Assembly: GCA_004123355.1 (NCBI GenBank)
Contig: SCHM01000001.1
Coordinates: forward strand, 1,914,001-1,978,000
DNA from: Amphirosellinia nigrospora
Taxonomy: Eukaryota; Ascomycota; Sordariomycetes; Xylariales; Xylariaceae
DNA length: 64,000 nt
Reading direction: 5' to 3'
Part shown: piece after piece, positions 48,201-59,956 of the stretch
Position numbering within the stretch: position 1 is the first letter of the stretch
Layout of the letters: every line of letters begins with the position of its first letter
Program-made: the position numbers and the translations under genes
The notes under the pieces: model-generated
Told to the model about the DNA's origin: nothing
Database searches by the model: none
Seen by the model: only the letters and a program-made list of their open reading frames with translations

Positions 48201-49505
48201 AATATAGAGCCACGCGCATTATTTCCCAACGTACAGCCAAAGGGGCGCCCTGAAATTGGGTAGGTAAGATAGCTACCAAAAATTAGTGATAACCAGAAAC
48301 AATTGTGTATACACTCACGCCAAACCTCTTGAAGCCGTTGTGTAAAGGACATGGAATCGGAACTAGGTGTATCGTGGGACCGTTTGGGTGATACATCTTC
48401 CACAAGAGCCACTGCACCGTCACAGGGGCCGACATCTATGTCTCTTGGACTAGGACTCAAATCCAAGTTTGAGTCATTCGGGGGAATGTTTTGGTTGAGC
48501 AACGGGGCATCGTTCTGCAGAGGATCGTTCAATTTCTTGGATGAGGCCACGGGCGCACGTTCCGTGTTGAAAGAAGGAGCAAGGGAGTCTACTACTGAGG
48601 GCGATGATGGTTTCCGCTTTTGTTCAGAGCTTGCTTCTATAACAGTGACTTCGGTCTCTTGAGTTGCGGGAAACGCGGGATGGCCCCCAGGATGCTCGGC
48701 GTCGGAGAATACGCGAGACACAAACGATGACTTGCTCGTGTTTACCGAAGGGATAGGCCCAAAAATATCACGCTGCTGGCTGGATCGTGCGGGGGATCGT
48801 ATAAGAGGTACGGTTGGTTCAGGTAAGGGGGTTGAAGCCCTTACCTCGCCACTATCGAGACGAGAGAGAACGCTGGGAGGCCTCGAAGGGGTCGCAGCAC
48901 CCCTGGAGCGTTTTGACGACGGAGAACGCCCGGATCCCTCATCCTGCGACCGGCGCTTGGAACGGCGCGTACTGCTTGGTGAGGGTGGCGCTTCGGCGAC
49001 GGGGTGGCAAAACCGCTCAGCCGGGCTCATAAAGTCGAGAATTTCGGCCAGGCGGTTCAACAAGGAAGTCCGCTCAGGCTCGGTCGATGCGCGGGGCAAG
49101 TTAGCCATGGAGGGAGTGACGCCGTCGTCCCCTTCGGCTTGTTCACCCATTTACTATGAATCTCACGGGCGTCCTATCGAAGATTCTGAGGATGATATCG
49201 GCGTTGTTCCGGCGATACTGGTTCTTCAGGCGACTATAGAACGACGAGTCGTCGTAATAGCATGAAGGACCCGGCTGCTCGACCAAGAAGCTGGGATTTG
49301 GCCTCCGTAGATTCAAGCTATACATATTAGAGAATTCTAAGAACCAGACATCAAAGTTGTTATCGTTGTGGCTGGCGGCATATTTGTTTGTTGGCGTGGC
49401 CGGTAGGCTTGCGAGGAGAGGCCGGTCGGGGTCGAATTCGGGGCTTGTAGCATCCCCGTAGCCATGGCTCTGGTCGGGGCCTTGGCGCCGGTGTGTGGAA
49501 TCCAT
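45269..49505 (-). CDS. Cellular RNA-dependent RNA polymerase (RNAi type, QDE-1-like), with indels
   Basis: Eukaryotic RdRPs make double-stranded RNA from aberrant or single-stranded transcripts to feed Dicer in quelling or meiotic silencing. The catalytic loop is LSGGDYDGDIAWVCWEP, with the metal-binding Asp triad at 46411-46425. Upstream core blocks are KVMNDGIARMSTALARQV, PAGFQGRFGSAKGFWIRD, RTFEVRNASKELRSATLNLQ, FSGVLEEDEIHLGFSSKF and VLVARTPAHYP. After the loop come EHAIFMSTLISHLVDRAKQG and ENLNRYLSRAELFDKDLVKF. The N-terminal 330 residues are disordered. A GTGAGT intron (about 48318-48275) joins QRLQEVW to AILPTQFQGAPLAVRW; another lies near 47498-47427. Frame losses are at 46539-46541, 46458-46461, 45492-45494 and near 46872. 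A 120-codon frame from 49505 runs into the ATG at 49150 and is probably the true N-terminus. Subfamily is a judgement. Confidence 0.87.
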
Positions 49506-50171
49506 ATATTAATACCCGGGACTGGCCTGGACAATTTGCCAATGGGAAGAAGCCCAGGACGGCGAGACCAGCACAGATCCGTCGTTGGCTGCGGAGCAGA
49601 ACAGCGACACAGAGCAGGCGTTCGTCGGCGTGAGTTCGGAAATAGCGCGTTATTTTGGAGCGAAGCACATAATGCGTTATTTCCGCTAGCTACGTCTATA
49701 TGTATGCAGGGCGGCTAGCGAGGCAGTCAAGCGCAGTCCTCTCCTCTCCTCTCGTCTCAGCGATAGTGTCGGCGGATTGGACAATAATAAATGTATCTAC
49801 ACCACACCTATTCGCACCTCTCCCAAAGTAGGTTTAGAGGTGACGGGCGATCCTCATCTAGTGCAGCTCACACGGTCCGTCCCGTTGTGGTGGAGCATAC
49901 GCATATGGGATATCGCAGGATAAGTCAGGAGCCGCAGCAAATAGAACCGAGAGGGAGGAGATGTTGGGCAAGCAAGCACTGAATGAAGAAGAGGCAGGTA
50001 GGTAGTATAGCGTGGTATATTTAGGTAGTATTGTAGTGTATCTCTTAATACATTAGGTGGAGGGTTGGAGGGTTGGAGAGTGGGAGGGGGTTGATGAGAG
50101 AGGAGGCGAGGCGACACGACGGGGCGAGAGGGGGCGCAGGTGAAATATTTCTCATATTCTACCTACCTTCT

Positions 50172-50196
50172 CTACCTACCTGGCAACGGTAGGTAG
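50172..50196 (+). repeat. Perfect 9-base inverted repeat with 7-base loop
   Basis: CTACCTACC at 50172-50180 is mirrored by GGTAGGTAG at 50188-50196. The arms are the same ACCTACC word that recurs in other spacers of this window. It could form a hairpin or be a doubled binding site. Confidence 0.75.
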
Positions 50197-50643
50197 GCTG
50201 AATGAGCCAAGGGATAAATCAAAGCAAAAGCTGTGGCACACCAGAAGGTTGTTCAGGATTAATTGCTAACTACTACACTTTAGCGTACCTACCTACTAGA
50301 GGTAAGGGATTGTTCAGCTCGTTAAAGAGGCATTGCCGGCATTACGGTGGTTACACTGGGGCACCTGTGACACGGATTGGAGTACCTGAGGTAATACCTG
50401 CCTCCTAGCTGGGGCGCGGGGGAGGGGCTGGAGATCTAGACTAACACCAGGTATATTTCGCCAGGCCGTGAAGTGAAAGGTTGGAAGGGATGTAGACGGA
50501 CGGTTCAATTGTTATATATATATATGGATCTATAACTACAAATATTATCCCCATACCTGATGGTGAAAATATACTAGCTGAGACTTATCTTAGGTAAGAT
50601 GCAGGCCCTCGGCTGGCTCGAGGCAATGTGTCTGATTGCTGTC

Positions 50644-50670
50644 ATGCAGCAGCCGAAGCAGCTGCTGCAT
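50644..50670 (+). repeat. Perfect 9-base inverted repeat with 9-base loop
   Basis: ATGCAGCAG at 50644-50652 pairs with CTGCTGCAT at 50662-50670. The loop itself contains CAG next to the second arm, so the pairing can slide. Confidence 0.75.
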
Positions 50671-50962
50671 GGGCATGCTTATAGTGCATGAATCTACCTA
50701 CAGTAGCACCTAGTCTAGTGCAGCTGCCCCACATTTGCTCGCCGCTCAACCTTCCAGTCCACAGAACATTCAGAACATCATTTACAGTTGAAACTTGGAG
50801 GACGATGACTAAGTCACCTTGATCCACCACCCACGTACCCCAGTTTATTCACCCAATTATATAAGATGATTGATCACTTGGGAGACCCTAAGCGCCTTAA
50901 AGTGAGGCGACCCAAAATATTTCGCTTTAGTTGATTTATGATTTGCCCAGCAATCGAAACCG

Positions 50963-50988
50963 AAACCAAAACCAAAACCAAAACCAAT
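50963..50988 (+). repeat. ACCAAA hexanucleotide repeat
   Basis: Four to five copies of a CCAAAA/CCGAAA unit about 600 bases before the Zn2Cys6 gene start. Confidence 0.8.
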
Positions 50989-51580
50989 TCGTCCTCCCGT
51001 CTCTCGATCCCCATTTCACGCCCACGCCCAACGCCCACGCCCACACCCACTATGTTTGTCCTCCTGAGTAATTGAGCGACACTCCCGTCGCCCCTTTATG
51101 TGTTGTGTGTTGTGTTGAATTGAATCTCGGCCTCGGCCTCGGCATCTTCGGCATCTTTCTATGGTTGTGGGTTGGACGACTTGTGATCGCATTTCCCCGC
51201 CCTCAGCTCCTCTTTTCGGAATCCTCTGTGCGCCTATTCGCCCATTCGCACCGCCAAGGCAGATTGCCATCAGCCTCACACTGCACTCTCTCGAGGTTGT
51301 TTGCTCGGTGCTTCGGCATCCTACTACCTATACCAATACCATACCAGTACTAGTAACAGTACCAATTCCATCGAACCCGCTTTTATCGTGAACGGTACCT
51401 CCTGTGCGACGCCGCCAACTCAGTCGCCGCATGTTATTCCTGCTGCCGCCACCGCCATTTATGTACTGTCGTGTGGCCTTGAAATCCTTCGCTGCCAAGA
51501 ACAATAGACGCTTCGCCGTTGCCAAGGTCTCTTTTTGAGTCCATGTCCCCGAGGCGGGGCCGAGAATTGTCTGATTAGCC

Positions 51581-54403
51581 ATGTCGGACCAGGACATCAA
51601 CCAAGTCCCGGTTGAGGACCTCACTCCCGAGCAAGCCAGTCACATCATTCATTCCCACCGGAAAGTGAGATATGGTACGTGACAAACTCTCCTTCGTGAC
51701 CCGTCAGCCATTTGGCTACCGCCCCGTAATTAGCTTCTAGAAGCCTTCTTTGCTTCCCATGCGTGTCCAAAAGTGATAGCCTAATGGTATGATGAATGAT
51801 GAGGACCATGTGAATTATTTGCCTGCCATGAAAATAGTGATGGGCACCGATAAACAATCATGCTTGATCCCATCGCCTCAAAAGCTCAGTTCATCCATTG
51901 CTTACACCATCTAAAGGAACGGCCTGTTGGCCCTGTCGGCAACGCAAAGTGAAATGTACCAACGATCTACCCTGCGAAAATTGCATCAAGAGAGAACATC
52001 CGCAATTATGTAGCTATAAACCCAATCGCTCAGCCGCCTCAAAGCAAACCTCCCTCCCCACAGGGAGCAACTCGGGCAAGAAGCGAGCTCATTCCCCAGA
52101 TGGTAATGGTGAAAATGCTCAAGAAGGCGACCAGCAGCCCGACGGCTGGCGCCAGGCAATCGGTATGTACTCGGTCCTAAGTGCGAATGCCCCTTGTCGT
52201 CTAACCCCTCGCCTACTTCTAGACCATACCGAGACCAACCATGAGTTGAATCGTTATGTTGGCCAGAACAGCATTCCAGCCCTATTGAGAGACCAGCCCT
52301 CCCCAATCGAGACCAAGGACGGTATAGATATTCGTCGAGATATGCGTCCAATTTTTGGACTCGACACTTCCGCCCCTTTTCCTCTCATGTCTTCGAAGCA
52401 CCAAGATATGATGACGCAAGACATCTTCTCTGAACTTCCGCCAGATCGAGAGGTCATGATGTAGGTGTTCCCATCATTCCTCGTCTAGGGCATTTTGAGT
52501 TCTATGTCATCGGCTGACCTAGTGAGAACAGCTTGTTCACAGCCTACAAGGAAATTGCACATCCGTTCTGGGGCTTTGTGGCGGATATCGATGATCTCGA
52601 GGCTCGTATTATTATTTATCTAGAGGAGAGAGCAAAAAGTGCCAAGGATGCAAACAAGCCTGGTCGACCTGTGTCGGCCTCATGGCTTGCCATCCTGTTC
52701 GCTGTGATGGCAGTGGGGTCACAATACCGTGACTCGCCATACACATGAGGACACGCGACTCTCAGAAATATATACAAATATCGTTTCACTTTCTAAGAAT
52801 AGGAAATTTTCTACTCGGTGAGTTTAGCCCTCGAATCTGAGGCATACACTACTGACCAGACCGAAGCCCCAATCTTGATTCAATCCAAGCACTGCTGCTT
52901 ACAGGCTTCGTCCTTCTTAATGATATGAAGGCCGAAGCTTCATGGGCCATAATCGGAATGACATGCCGCCTAGCACAATCTCTTGGCCTTCACAGGACTA
53001 TAACGCAAGATGATGCCAACCCAAATGAGGCATCTCTCAAGTCATTTGTTCGTCGCAAACTATGGTAATTTCAAACTAATAACTTTCAGAAACCACCAGC
53101 CTAATATTCTTCTAGGTGGACTTGCCAATGGCACGATACCTTAACTTCGCTGTCTTTTGATCGGTAAGTGCATACGCCATGGCCTATTTATACCGAGCCG
53201 AGTCTTACCATGGATGCTTAGCCCCAACATGACAAACATTCCCTGCTGTCCAATTCCAATATCTCCGAGTGCTACCGTCGAAGGTTTGTCATATATCGAG
53301 ATGATGTATCATCTGTGCGAGCTGATCTCGAAACGTCTCAACCCTGATGCGACAGCCGATTACACATACCAATCCATCATGGATAGTTGTGAGGCTGTTG
53401 AATCCCTGAGGGGTATGGTGTATCCGCAGCTTCGGAGCAAAGAAGCGTGTAAGAGCGTTCTCGACAAGCTCCAGCACTATGCCACTAGGCTCCATACGTC
53501 TTTCGTGGTCTCGGTCTGTTGTCGTCCTGCGCTTCGCCGCGACTGTCCCATCTTGACTTCCGCAGAACAAAAAACATTGTCCGAAAGTGCAAGGCAAATC
53601 TCACCGAGACAGTACGCATGTTTCTAGCCATGCATCAATTATCATTTATCCCAACACGCAGCTGGGCTTTCACTTATCACGGCCTCTCATCCGCTGTTCT
53701 TCTCGGGATCCTTAATGAAACCAAGCAGGATCGCGAAGTCAGACAGCTCCATGGCGATTTAATATCAGCTCTATCTGCAGCGACCGCAAAAGAACAGGAC
53801 ACTCCTTCTCCTGAGCACATCCGGAAAACCGATAGGGACATTGAGCTTTTCGGACCCCTTTCACGAGCCCTTGCTGCGCTGAAAAATATCTACGACTACG
53901 GTACTCTTCATGGCATTAACGGGATGAAGAGCGAGAGCGCATCCGGCACGCGTACACCAGTTAACTTTTCCATAGCCCAAAATTCTCAACTATCGAACTC
54001 TCAGCCCCGTCCACCGCCTGGGTACAACAACAGGCATCAGGACGCTGCCTTAGCCATGACCGAATTACAAAACAGCAACCCTATCCAGGACTTTCAGAAG
54101 TAAGACACCACGTCAGCAACACTATGCTGCCTTTTACTAACATCGCCACCAGCCCCATGACATACCAACCGCAAATAGCTACGTCGGTTAGCGTTTCAGA
54201 CCTGAGCCAGATTGATCCATCGACACTCGCCCAATGGAGCTATATGATTCTATATTTTGGGGTGAGTGGCTGTCTTGCTCCGGTCCTATGCGCATACTGA
54301 CCCCCATAGAATCCCGGACCCTTTTTACAACGTTGCAGATATGAACTTTGATTTCCTACCCCGAGCGGCCCCCGGACAGTCTGGACAGCAATACTATTTC
54401 TGA
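51581..54403 (+). CDS. Zn2Cys6 fungal transcription factor with fungal_trans domain
   Basis: The start at 51581 gives MSDQDINQVPVEDLTPEQAS. After intron 51675-51916 the binuclear zinc cluster is CWPCRQRKVKCTNDLPCENC plus IKREHPQLC: six Cys in the C-x2-C-x6-C...C-x2-C-x6..8-C order. Introns 52163-52222 and 52461-52531 follow. The middle-homology domain has LFTAYKEIAHPFWGFVADID, NLDSIQALLLTGFVLLNDMK and IIGMTCRLAQSLGLHRT, then LWWTCQWHDTLTSLSFDRP. Later text: AMHQLSFIPTRSWAFTYHGL and LSRALAALKNIYDYGT. The last two exons give PMTYQPQIATSVSVSDLSQI and IPDPFYNVADMNFDFLPR, ending at 54401-54403. One base is missing near 52747 and one near 53590. It probably regulates nearby genes in the 54.7-61.5 kb block. 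The ligand is unknown. Confidence 0.86.
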
Positions 54404-54686
54404 GACTTTGCGTAGTGCAACACGAACAAAATCTGCCATTTGCGCTCTTTTGACATGACTTTGGATATGTACTCTTTCCATTTGAGCTGCCATATTTATT
54501 GCATTCAGTTTTGGGGGGAAAGGAAAGCGGCGCATTCTGGTTGTCCATTCAATGATGAAATTCCGAATTTACTTTCCGCGCGGACCTACGTTACGACGAT
54601 GTATTCTAATCTTTCAAGCATTCTCATATTCTACCTGATGCTGAAGAAAGCCGCACAGCCACTGTTCAGCTACATGTGTATCTTGC
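54404..54686 (+). other. Convergent 3' spacer
   Basis: Only 283 bases separate the ends of the regulator and transporter genes, so their 3' leaders may overlap. Confidence 0.5.
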
Positions 54687-56544
54687 TTACTGAATGTACT
54701 GGTACTTATAGCTATTACCAATGTAATATCGATTTTCCAGGACAGTATCTATATATTTGGTCCTCTTTTTCTTCTTTTGGTGACCTTCTACAATCTGCTC
54801 TGTCTTACGCATCCGTTCGTGGCGCGCTGTGAAATATGAGAGTCCCGCTGTCCAAATTACCAGGGCGATGGACACGGCGATCATCGCCCACATACCTCTT
54901 AGAAACTCAGTCAGCCTTAAGTCATCTTTTACTAGCACATAGTAATTATGAAATGCGAGGGCGGGACAGGAAAAGAGAAAAGGAGAAAGGGGCAAGAAAA
55001 CTGAATGACGTTCTATCTCGCCCCGCGAAAGCAAGCACGTACCGTAAACCACGCGCCATCGAGCCCCGTAGAACACGATAGTCCACCATGCGTTGATGAC
55101 GTTACTCCCGAATTCATGCCCGCGAGGACGAGAGCGCGGAACATGTCTCCTCGTAGCGCAAAGTATCGTTCGCCCACGCGAAGAAGGTCGCCTGGCAGCG
55201 TAGACGGCGCCGGCCCAATAATATGCGCCGAAGACCGTCGGGGTGGAAGCTATGGTGTCGGGATCATGCGAAGCCGCGAGTATGAGCGCCGACGTCACGA
55301 TGCCGGTGACGCGATGAAGTAGCCCCGCGAGATACGCCGGCCGTCGAGGAAGTCGGTCAGCGTGGCCCAGAAGAGGCGTGGACACGATGCCGGCGGCCGG
55401 CACGCCCGTCGGGTAGTTGTTGAGCTGGGACACGGTGTACCTGTGTGTGGTGGCTCTTCATGTACAGCGCGAGCAGCCCGTTGCTCCCGAAGGACTCGGT
55501 CTCCCCCGCGATGATCCAGAGGATCACGAATCCCCAGAAGAACCGGTGGCCCAGCGAGCGCCGGAAGAAGGCCCAGGATAGCGGTGCCTTGTCGATCACG
55601 GGCGGCACGCGCGATAGCGCGAGGGCCTTTTCCGAGGGCGTTAGGTAGATCGCTTTCGTGGTGGCCGGCGTGTCTGGGAAGAAGGCGAAGCCGTAGATGG
55701 CGATTGGGATGGTTATCAGGCCGTCGATTCTGCCGGGAGGTTAGTCTTGCTTTACCACTTAATGTAGCGTGAAGGAATCGAGTTAGAGATTATGAGTCAA
55801 TGCTCTTCGTGGACAGCAATAAGGCACGAATTCTCCGAATTATGAGACACAAGGAGAAGACCCTTACATAAACAACCACCGCCACCCGCTCAGCCCATGC
55901 TTTAAGTGAAGAGACTCCTGGATGCCCGTCTGTATATACCCACCAATCATAGTCCCCGCAAGCCCAGACGCCGTGAAGATGCCGGAGCGCTTCCCGAGCT
56001 CGCGCTCCGTGTACCACGAGCCGAGGATATAGTGGGTGCCGACGAAGGTGGTGGCCTCGGCGACGCCCTGGAAGAAGCGGATGGCGGCGACGCTCTGGGG
56101 ATTGTGGACGGCGGCCGTGACCATGGTCAGCGCGGCCCAGATGACCATGCAGGCCGGGAAGAAGATGCGCGGCCGCACGTAGTGCAGCGACAGGTTCGCG
56201 GGGACCTGTCCTACTACGTAGCCGGCTGTGAAGGCGGCTTGGACTTGGTTTAGCTGGTCTCCGACGAAGTGGAGCTCTTCTTTCATGCCTGATACGTAGG
56301 CATTATTGAGGTTTGAGCGGTCGAGCTGGGAGAGATGAGATTAGCTGGAGTACATCGTTATTTGGTTTTCATCCAATGAGTAAGTAGGTAGGGTATATCA
56401 GACTCCTCTCATGATGAGAACTCACGTAATTTGTGAAATAGCTCAGACAGCAAAAGGTCAATATGAAAAAGTCAATCTTTCGTTCTTCTCGCCGGGCTGA
56501 TAATCTGTGTGGAAGTATTCGCGTAACTTGGCTTTCAGCGCCAT
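54687..56544 (-). CDS. MFS transporter, anion:cation symporter family (Dal5/Liz1/Vht1-like), with indels
   Basis: This family imports small organic anions such as allantoate, pantothenate, nicotinate or biotin by proton symport. The start at 56544 gives MALKAKLREYFHTDYQPGE. TM1 is IDFFILTFCCLSYFTNY|LDRS, with an intron ending at CCAG before LDRSNLNNAYVSGMKEEL. Then come AAFTAGYVVGQVPANLSL, ALTMVTAAV, IRFFQGVAEATTFVGTHYIL, LGKRSGIFTASGLAGTMIGG and GLSGWRWLF. The next exon has IDGLITIPIAIYGFAFFPDT and WGFVILWIIAGETESFGSNG. The second half (YTVSQLNNYPTGVPAAGIVS; WWTIVFYGARW; SIALVIWTAGLSYFTA) is spread over frames, with breaks near 56490, 55440 and 55385. GETESF and GTHYILGSW are typical of pantothenate/biotin-type members. 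The substrate cannot be fixed from sequence. Confidence 0.83.
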
Positions 56545-58009
56545 GGTTGTGACGACGATGCCTTTGCAGGCTCTGTGCGATTAGTCGCCGCAAGACCACG
56601 GGTTTTAAACAGATATCAGACCAATTCATGCATATTCGTCAAAAGTGAAGCCCTTTATGTTTTAGGTTTCATTAGCTCTCGATTGGGCTATCAGGAAATC
56701 AGTTGCGTCGCAGGAATATGGAAAGACGATGAGCTGCGCAAGTCCTAGATACCTGAGGTAGTGATGAGAACTTGACGGCGAAGGTATACCGTACCCAGTT
56801 CATCAAATGCCGTACACTAAAAAGGTACCTCTTTAGGACTAGAATGATCAGTACAGTCTCTTGGCACGTCTTTCCCGGCCACCGAAGAGTCGGGTAATTG
56901 GAACCGAGAGAGGGGTTCGCTTGTTGGTGATGCAGGACCAGGACATGCAATGTTAAAAGGCCATCATGGATGTCGATGTATCTGAGTGGAAGAAGACCCG
57001 AATCCCAGTCCCCTGTTCCGAAATCCCCTATTTACGATTTCACATTCCACGCATGTAAGTATACGGCCGCTTCCGCTTGCTTATCATAGCAATGTCGATC
57101 TTTAACTCAGATAAGCTCCTTTTCGCGTCATCAAAAGAGCAATCAATGTGCCAGTAAGCTCGGGATATAGCTCTACCTATCATGCAGATCATAGATATCT
57201 AGATCCACGACCCTTGCAAACTATACAACATAGTATACCTAACTAGCACTATCATTTGAACTCGGGGCTACTTGATTTGGTTTACGTTGGATAGGTAGTC
57301 GTACGCAACGCGCCCAATATATAGATGGAGATATATATAACATTCTTGTACTAGACTAATTCATTTAGATGCTAGTGTTGTAATAGTGACGTAGTGCTTG
57401 AGAAGACCCCTGAGAGCCACATGATAGATAATAAAGCTAGGGTATGTTAGCTTTCAAAAAATACAACTAAAATTACAAGTGCTAAATTCAGGCCGCAATG
57501 GCCCAAAGGACACACTATACGGACATACGTAACATGGCTGGCTTGTCCTGCACCCCCAGAGTATAAACCAGTCGGCCTCATACAGCCATCTCCTACTCAC
57601 CTATAGATGCAGCCATAGATCCCAGGACCTAGGACATCACAAGATCTCCCACACGGCTCGGGCAGGTGTGATATCGAAAGATCATACGAGGAACGGAGAC
57701 CGCAGAGTCTAGCAGCAAATAATATCCAAAAGCCCCGGTTCCGGCGGGGATACCGACTCTGAATGAGGCGTAGGGGCATGTAAACCGTTGCGGGGAATGG
57801 ACCGGCGGAGCAATGCTGGAGGGGTATCGCCATATCCTTCCTTCGTCCCAGCTCTTCGATCCTATTCTATGCCTAACCATTTCGTGTTCGTATGTATATA
57901 AATATACCTGTATAACTATAGAGAGAAGGAGAGATACAAGCTTTCCAATTTTGTGACGGTTCACACAATCGAAGTCGTTACTGTGATTCTCGTGACGTGA
58001 AAAAGAAAT
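56545..58009 (+). other. Divergent promoter region of transporter and amidase
   Basis: About 1.47 kb. CTTATC at 57080-57085 and GATAAG at 57110-57115 are GATA-factor type sites 30 bases apart. The rest is AT-rich with no gene seen. Confidence 0.45.
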
Positions 58010-59795
58010 ATGGGAGCCGCCTGGGAGATTCTGGCGGCCAAAAAACGCCAAGATCTACTAAACTCGATCCCTGAGGTGTGGCGCATCCCCAGCCATCTAC
58101 TCCCGCCCAAGACCCAGGAGGACGTCACCGAGTTCCCGGAGACATCGGGATGGTTCACGCGGGAGGAGCTCGATGTCACCGATTTGACACCGCTGGAATT
58201 GCTCCCGAGACTCGCGAGCGGTGATCTCAAGTCGGAGACGGTGACGCGGGCGTTCTGCAAGCGGGCGGCGGTTGCGCATCAGCTAGTACGAACCCAACCC
58301 AACTCTATATCTCGAAGCTGAGAGGCTAATCACACATGACCAGCTCAACTGCCTGTCAGAAACATGCTTCGACAGGGCCATCGAAACCGCAAAGGCCCTG
58401 GATGACCGTGTAGCTCAGGGACTCGGCCCGTCGGTCCCTTTCACGGCCTCCCGATCTCGCTTAAGGATAACTTCAACCTCCGCGGCCTGGACTCGACGGT
58501 CGGGTTCACGTCGCACATAGGAGATCCCGCCCAATATGATTCCGAGCTCGTCAATCTCCTGACCAAGGCCGGGCAGTCGTCTACGTGAAGACGAACGTCC
58601 CGACGGCCATGATGATCGCAGAGACCGTGAACAACACCTTCGGCCGGACCGTCAACCCGCGCAACCGACGACTCACAAGCGGCGGCAGCTCGGGAGGTGA
58701 ATCGGCGCTGGTCGCGTTCAAAGGCAGCCCGTTGGGCATCGGAACAGACATAGGGTGCTCGCTGCGCATCCCGGCTGCCTGCACGGGTATTTTCACCATA
58801 CGGCCTTCGTTCGGCCGCTTCCCCACGCTGGGGTGTCGCTCGGGCTTGCCCGGACAGGAGGCCGTGCACTCGGTCAACGGCCCGTTGGCCCGCAGCCTGG
58901 CTGATATCGAGTTCTACTGCAAGACCGTCATCAACTCCGAGCCCTGGCACGGCGACCCGCGCTGCCTCCCCATGCCGTGGCGCCCTATCGTCTTACCCTC
59001 TAGTTTGAAGATTGCGGTGCTGTGGCACGACGGTCTCGTGGTACCGACCCCTCCCGTAACTAGAGCGCTGAAACACACCGTCGAGAAGCTAAGGGCTACC
59101 GGTCACGAGGTCGTCGACTGGTCGCCGGAAGACCAAGCGGAGGGTTTGCGACTCTTGAGCCGCATGTTTGTAGCCGACGGTGGGAAGTCGGTTATGCTAG
59201 AGCTCGCGAGGACCGGCGAACCATTGCGGCCGGAAATGGCTTTATATGGAGAGGCGCGCGAGTTGAGCGGTATTGAATATTGGCAGCTGCATCTCGAACG
59301 TCAGGCATTCCAGAAGCGGTATCTGGACCGGTGGAAGGAGGCGGGGATCGATGCCATCCTGGCTCCCGTCACCCCCTTTAGTAGCGTGGAGAATGGAATG
59401 TTTAAACATGGTTCGTCTCAATCTCCCTTGACCCAAAGCTGTCGTGTCTTTGGTAAGAAGTTAGCTGACATGAGTACGAAGTTGGTTATACTGGTGTCTA
59501 TAATGTATTGGACTATTCAGCCATTTCATTCCCGACGGGCATGACGGTGGACCAAACCATTGATGTCCCACAGGACGATGCGCCTCAGGCTTTATCTGAC
59601 TTAGATCAGGTGATCCGAAGTGAATGTACGATATTCATCCAGCCCCTATCTGCGACGTGTCGTATTTGCTGACTCTCAATAGATAACCCTGCAGCCGTCC
59701 ATGGGATGCCTATCAGTCTCCAGTTAGTAGCACAAAGACTAGAGGACGAGAAATGCGTAGAGATTTGCAAAGTAGTTATGCAAGCATTAGACTAG
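58010..59795 (+). CDS. Amidase-signature family hydrolase, with two indels
   Basis: These enzymes hydrolyse amides to acid plus ammonia using a Ser-cisSer-Lys triad. The ATG at 58010 opens MGAAWEILAAKKRQDLLNSI, and exon 1 ends 58285 (VAHQL). Exon 2 (58344-59410) has GLPISLKDNFNLRG with the catalytic Lys, then GRTVNPRNRRLTSGGSSGG (cis-Ser) and GIGTDIGCSLRIPAACTGIF (nucleophile Ser after Cys, where most members have Gly). Later are WKEAGIDAILAPVTPFSSVE and, over introns 59411-59481 and 59626-59682, GYTGVYNVLDYSAISFPTGM and NPAAVHGMPISLQLVAQRLE. It stops at 59793-59795. Missing bases lie at GG 58433-58434 and at GGG 58571-58573. The length, about 550 residues, matches fungal acetamidase-like members. 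The triad is intact. Confidence 0.89.
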
Positions 59796-59956
59796 ATAGC
59801 GTTACCGTCTTGCATAGTATACCCCGAGACCATAGTTAGAACGATAATGACATTACCTCCTATTGTAACATCTCTATTTCTTGGCTATCTGCCTCATATA
59901 CTAACAGGGTATTTCAAATGGGCATCGAAAGTGATATGTATACACGCTTCTAGCGC

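Larger units (their letters stand above)
49506..51580 (+). other. Intergenic with hairpins and repeats
   Basis: About 2.1 kb, divergent between RdRP and the Zn2Cys6 gene. It contains two inverted repeats (50172-50196 and 50644-50670), a CCAAAA-type repeat at 50963-50988, CACGCC repeats at 51017-51045, a GGCCTC repeat near 51130 and TATATATATATATA at 50511-50525. No gene supported. Confidence 0.5.

Noticed and set aside
47687-48253. Open frame of 188 codons on the plus strand
   Set aside because: Antisense to the RdRP exon encoding its N-terminal core.
45269-49505. Viral or mitoviral RNA polymerase insertion
   Set aside because: The DYDGD double-psi barrel type with spliceosomal introns is the cellular RNAi RdRP family, not a viral polymerase.
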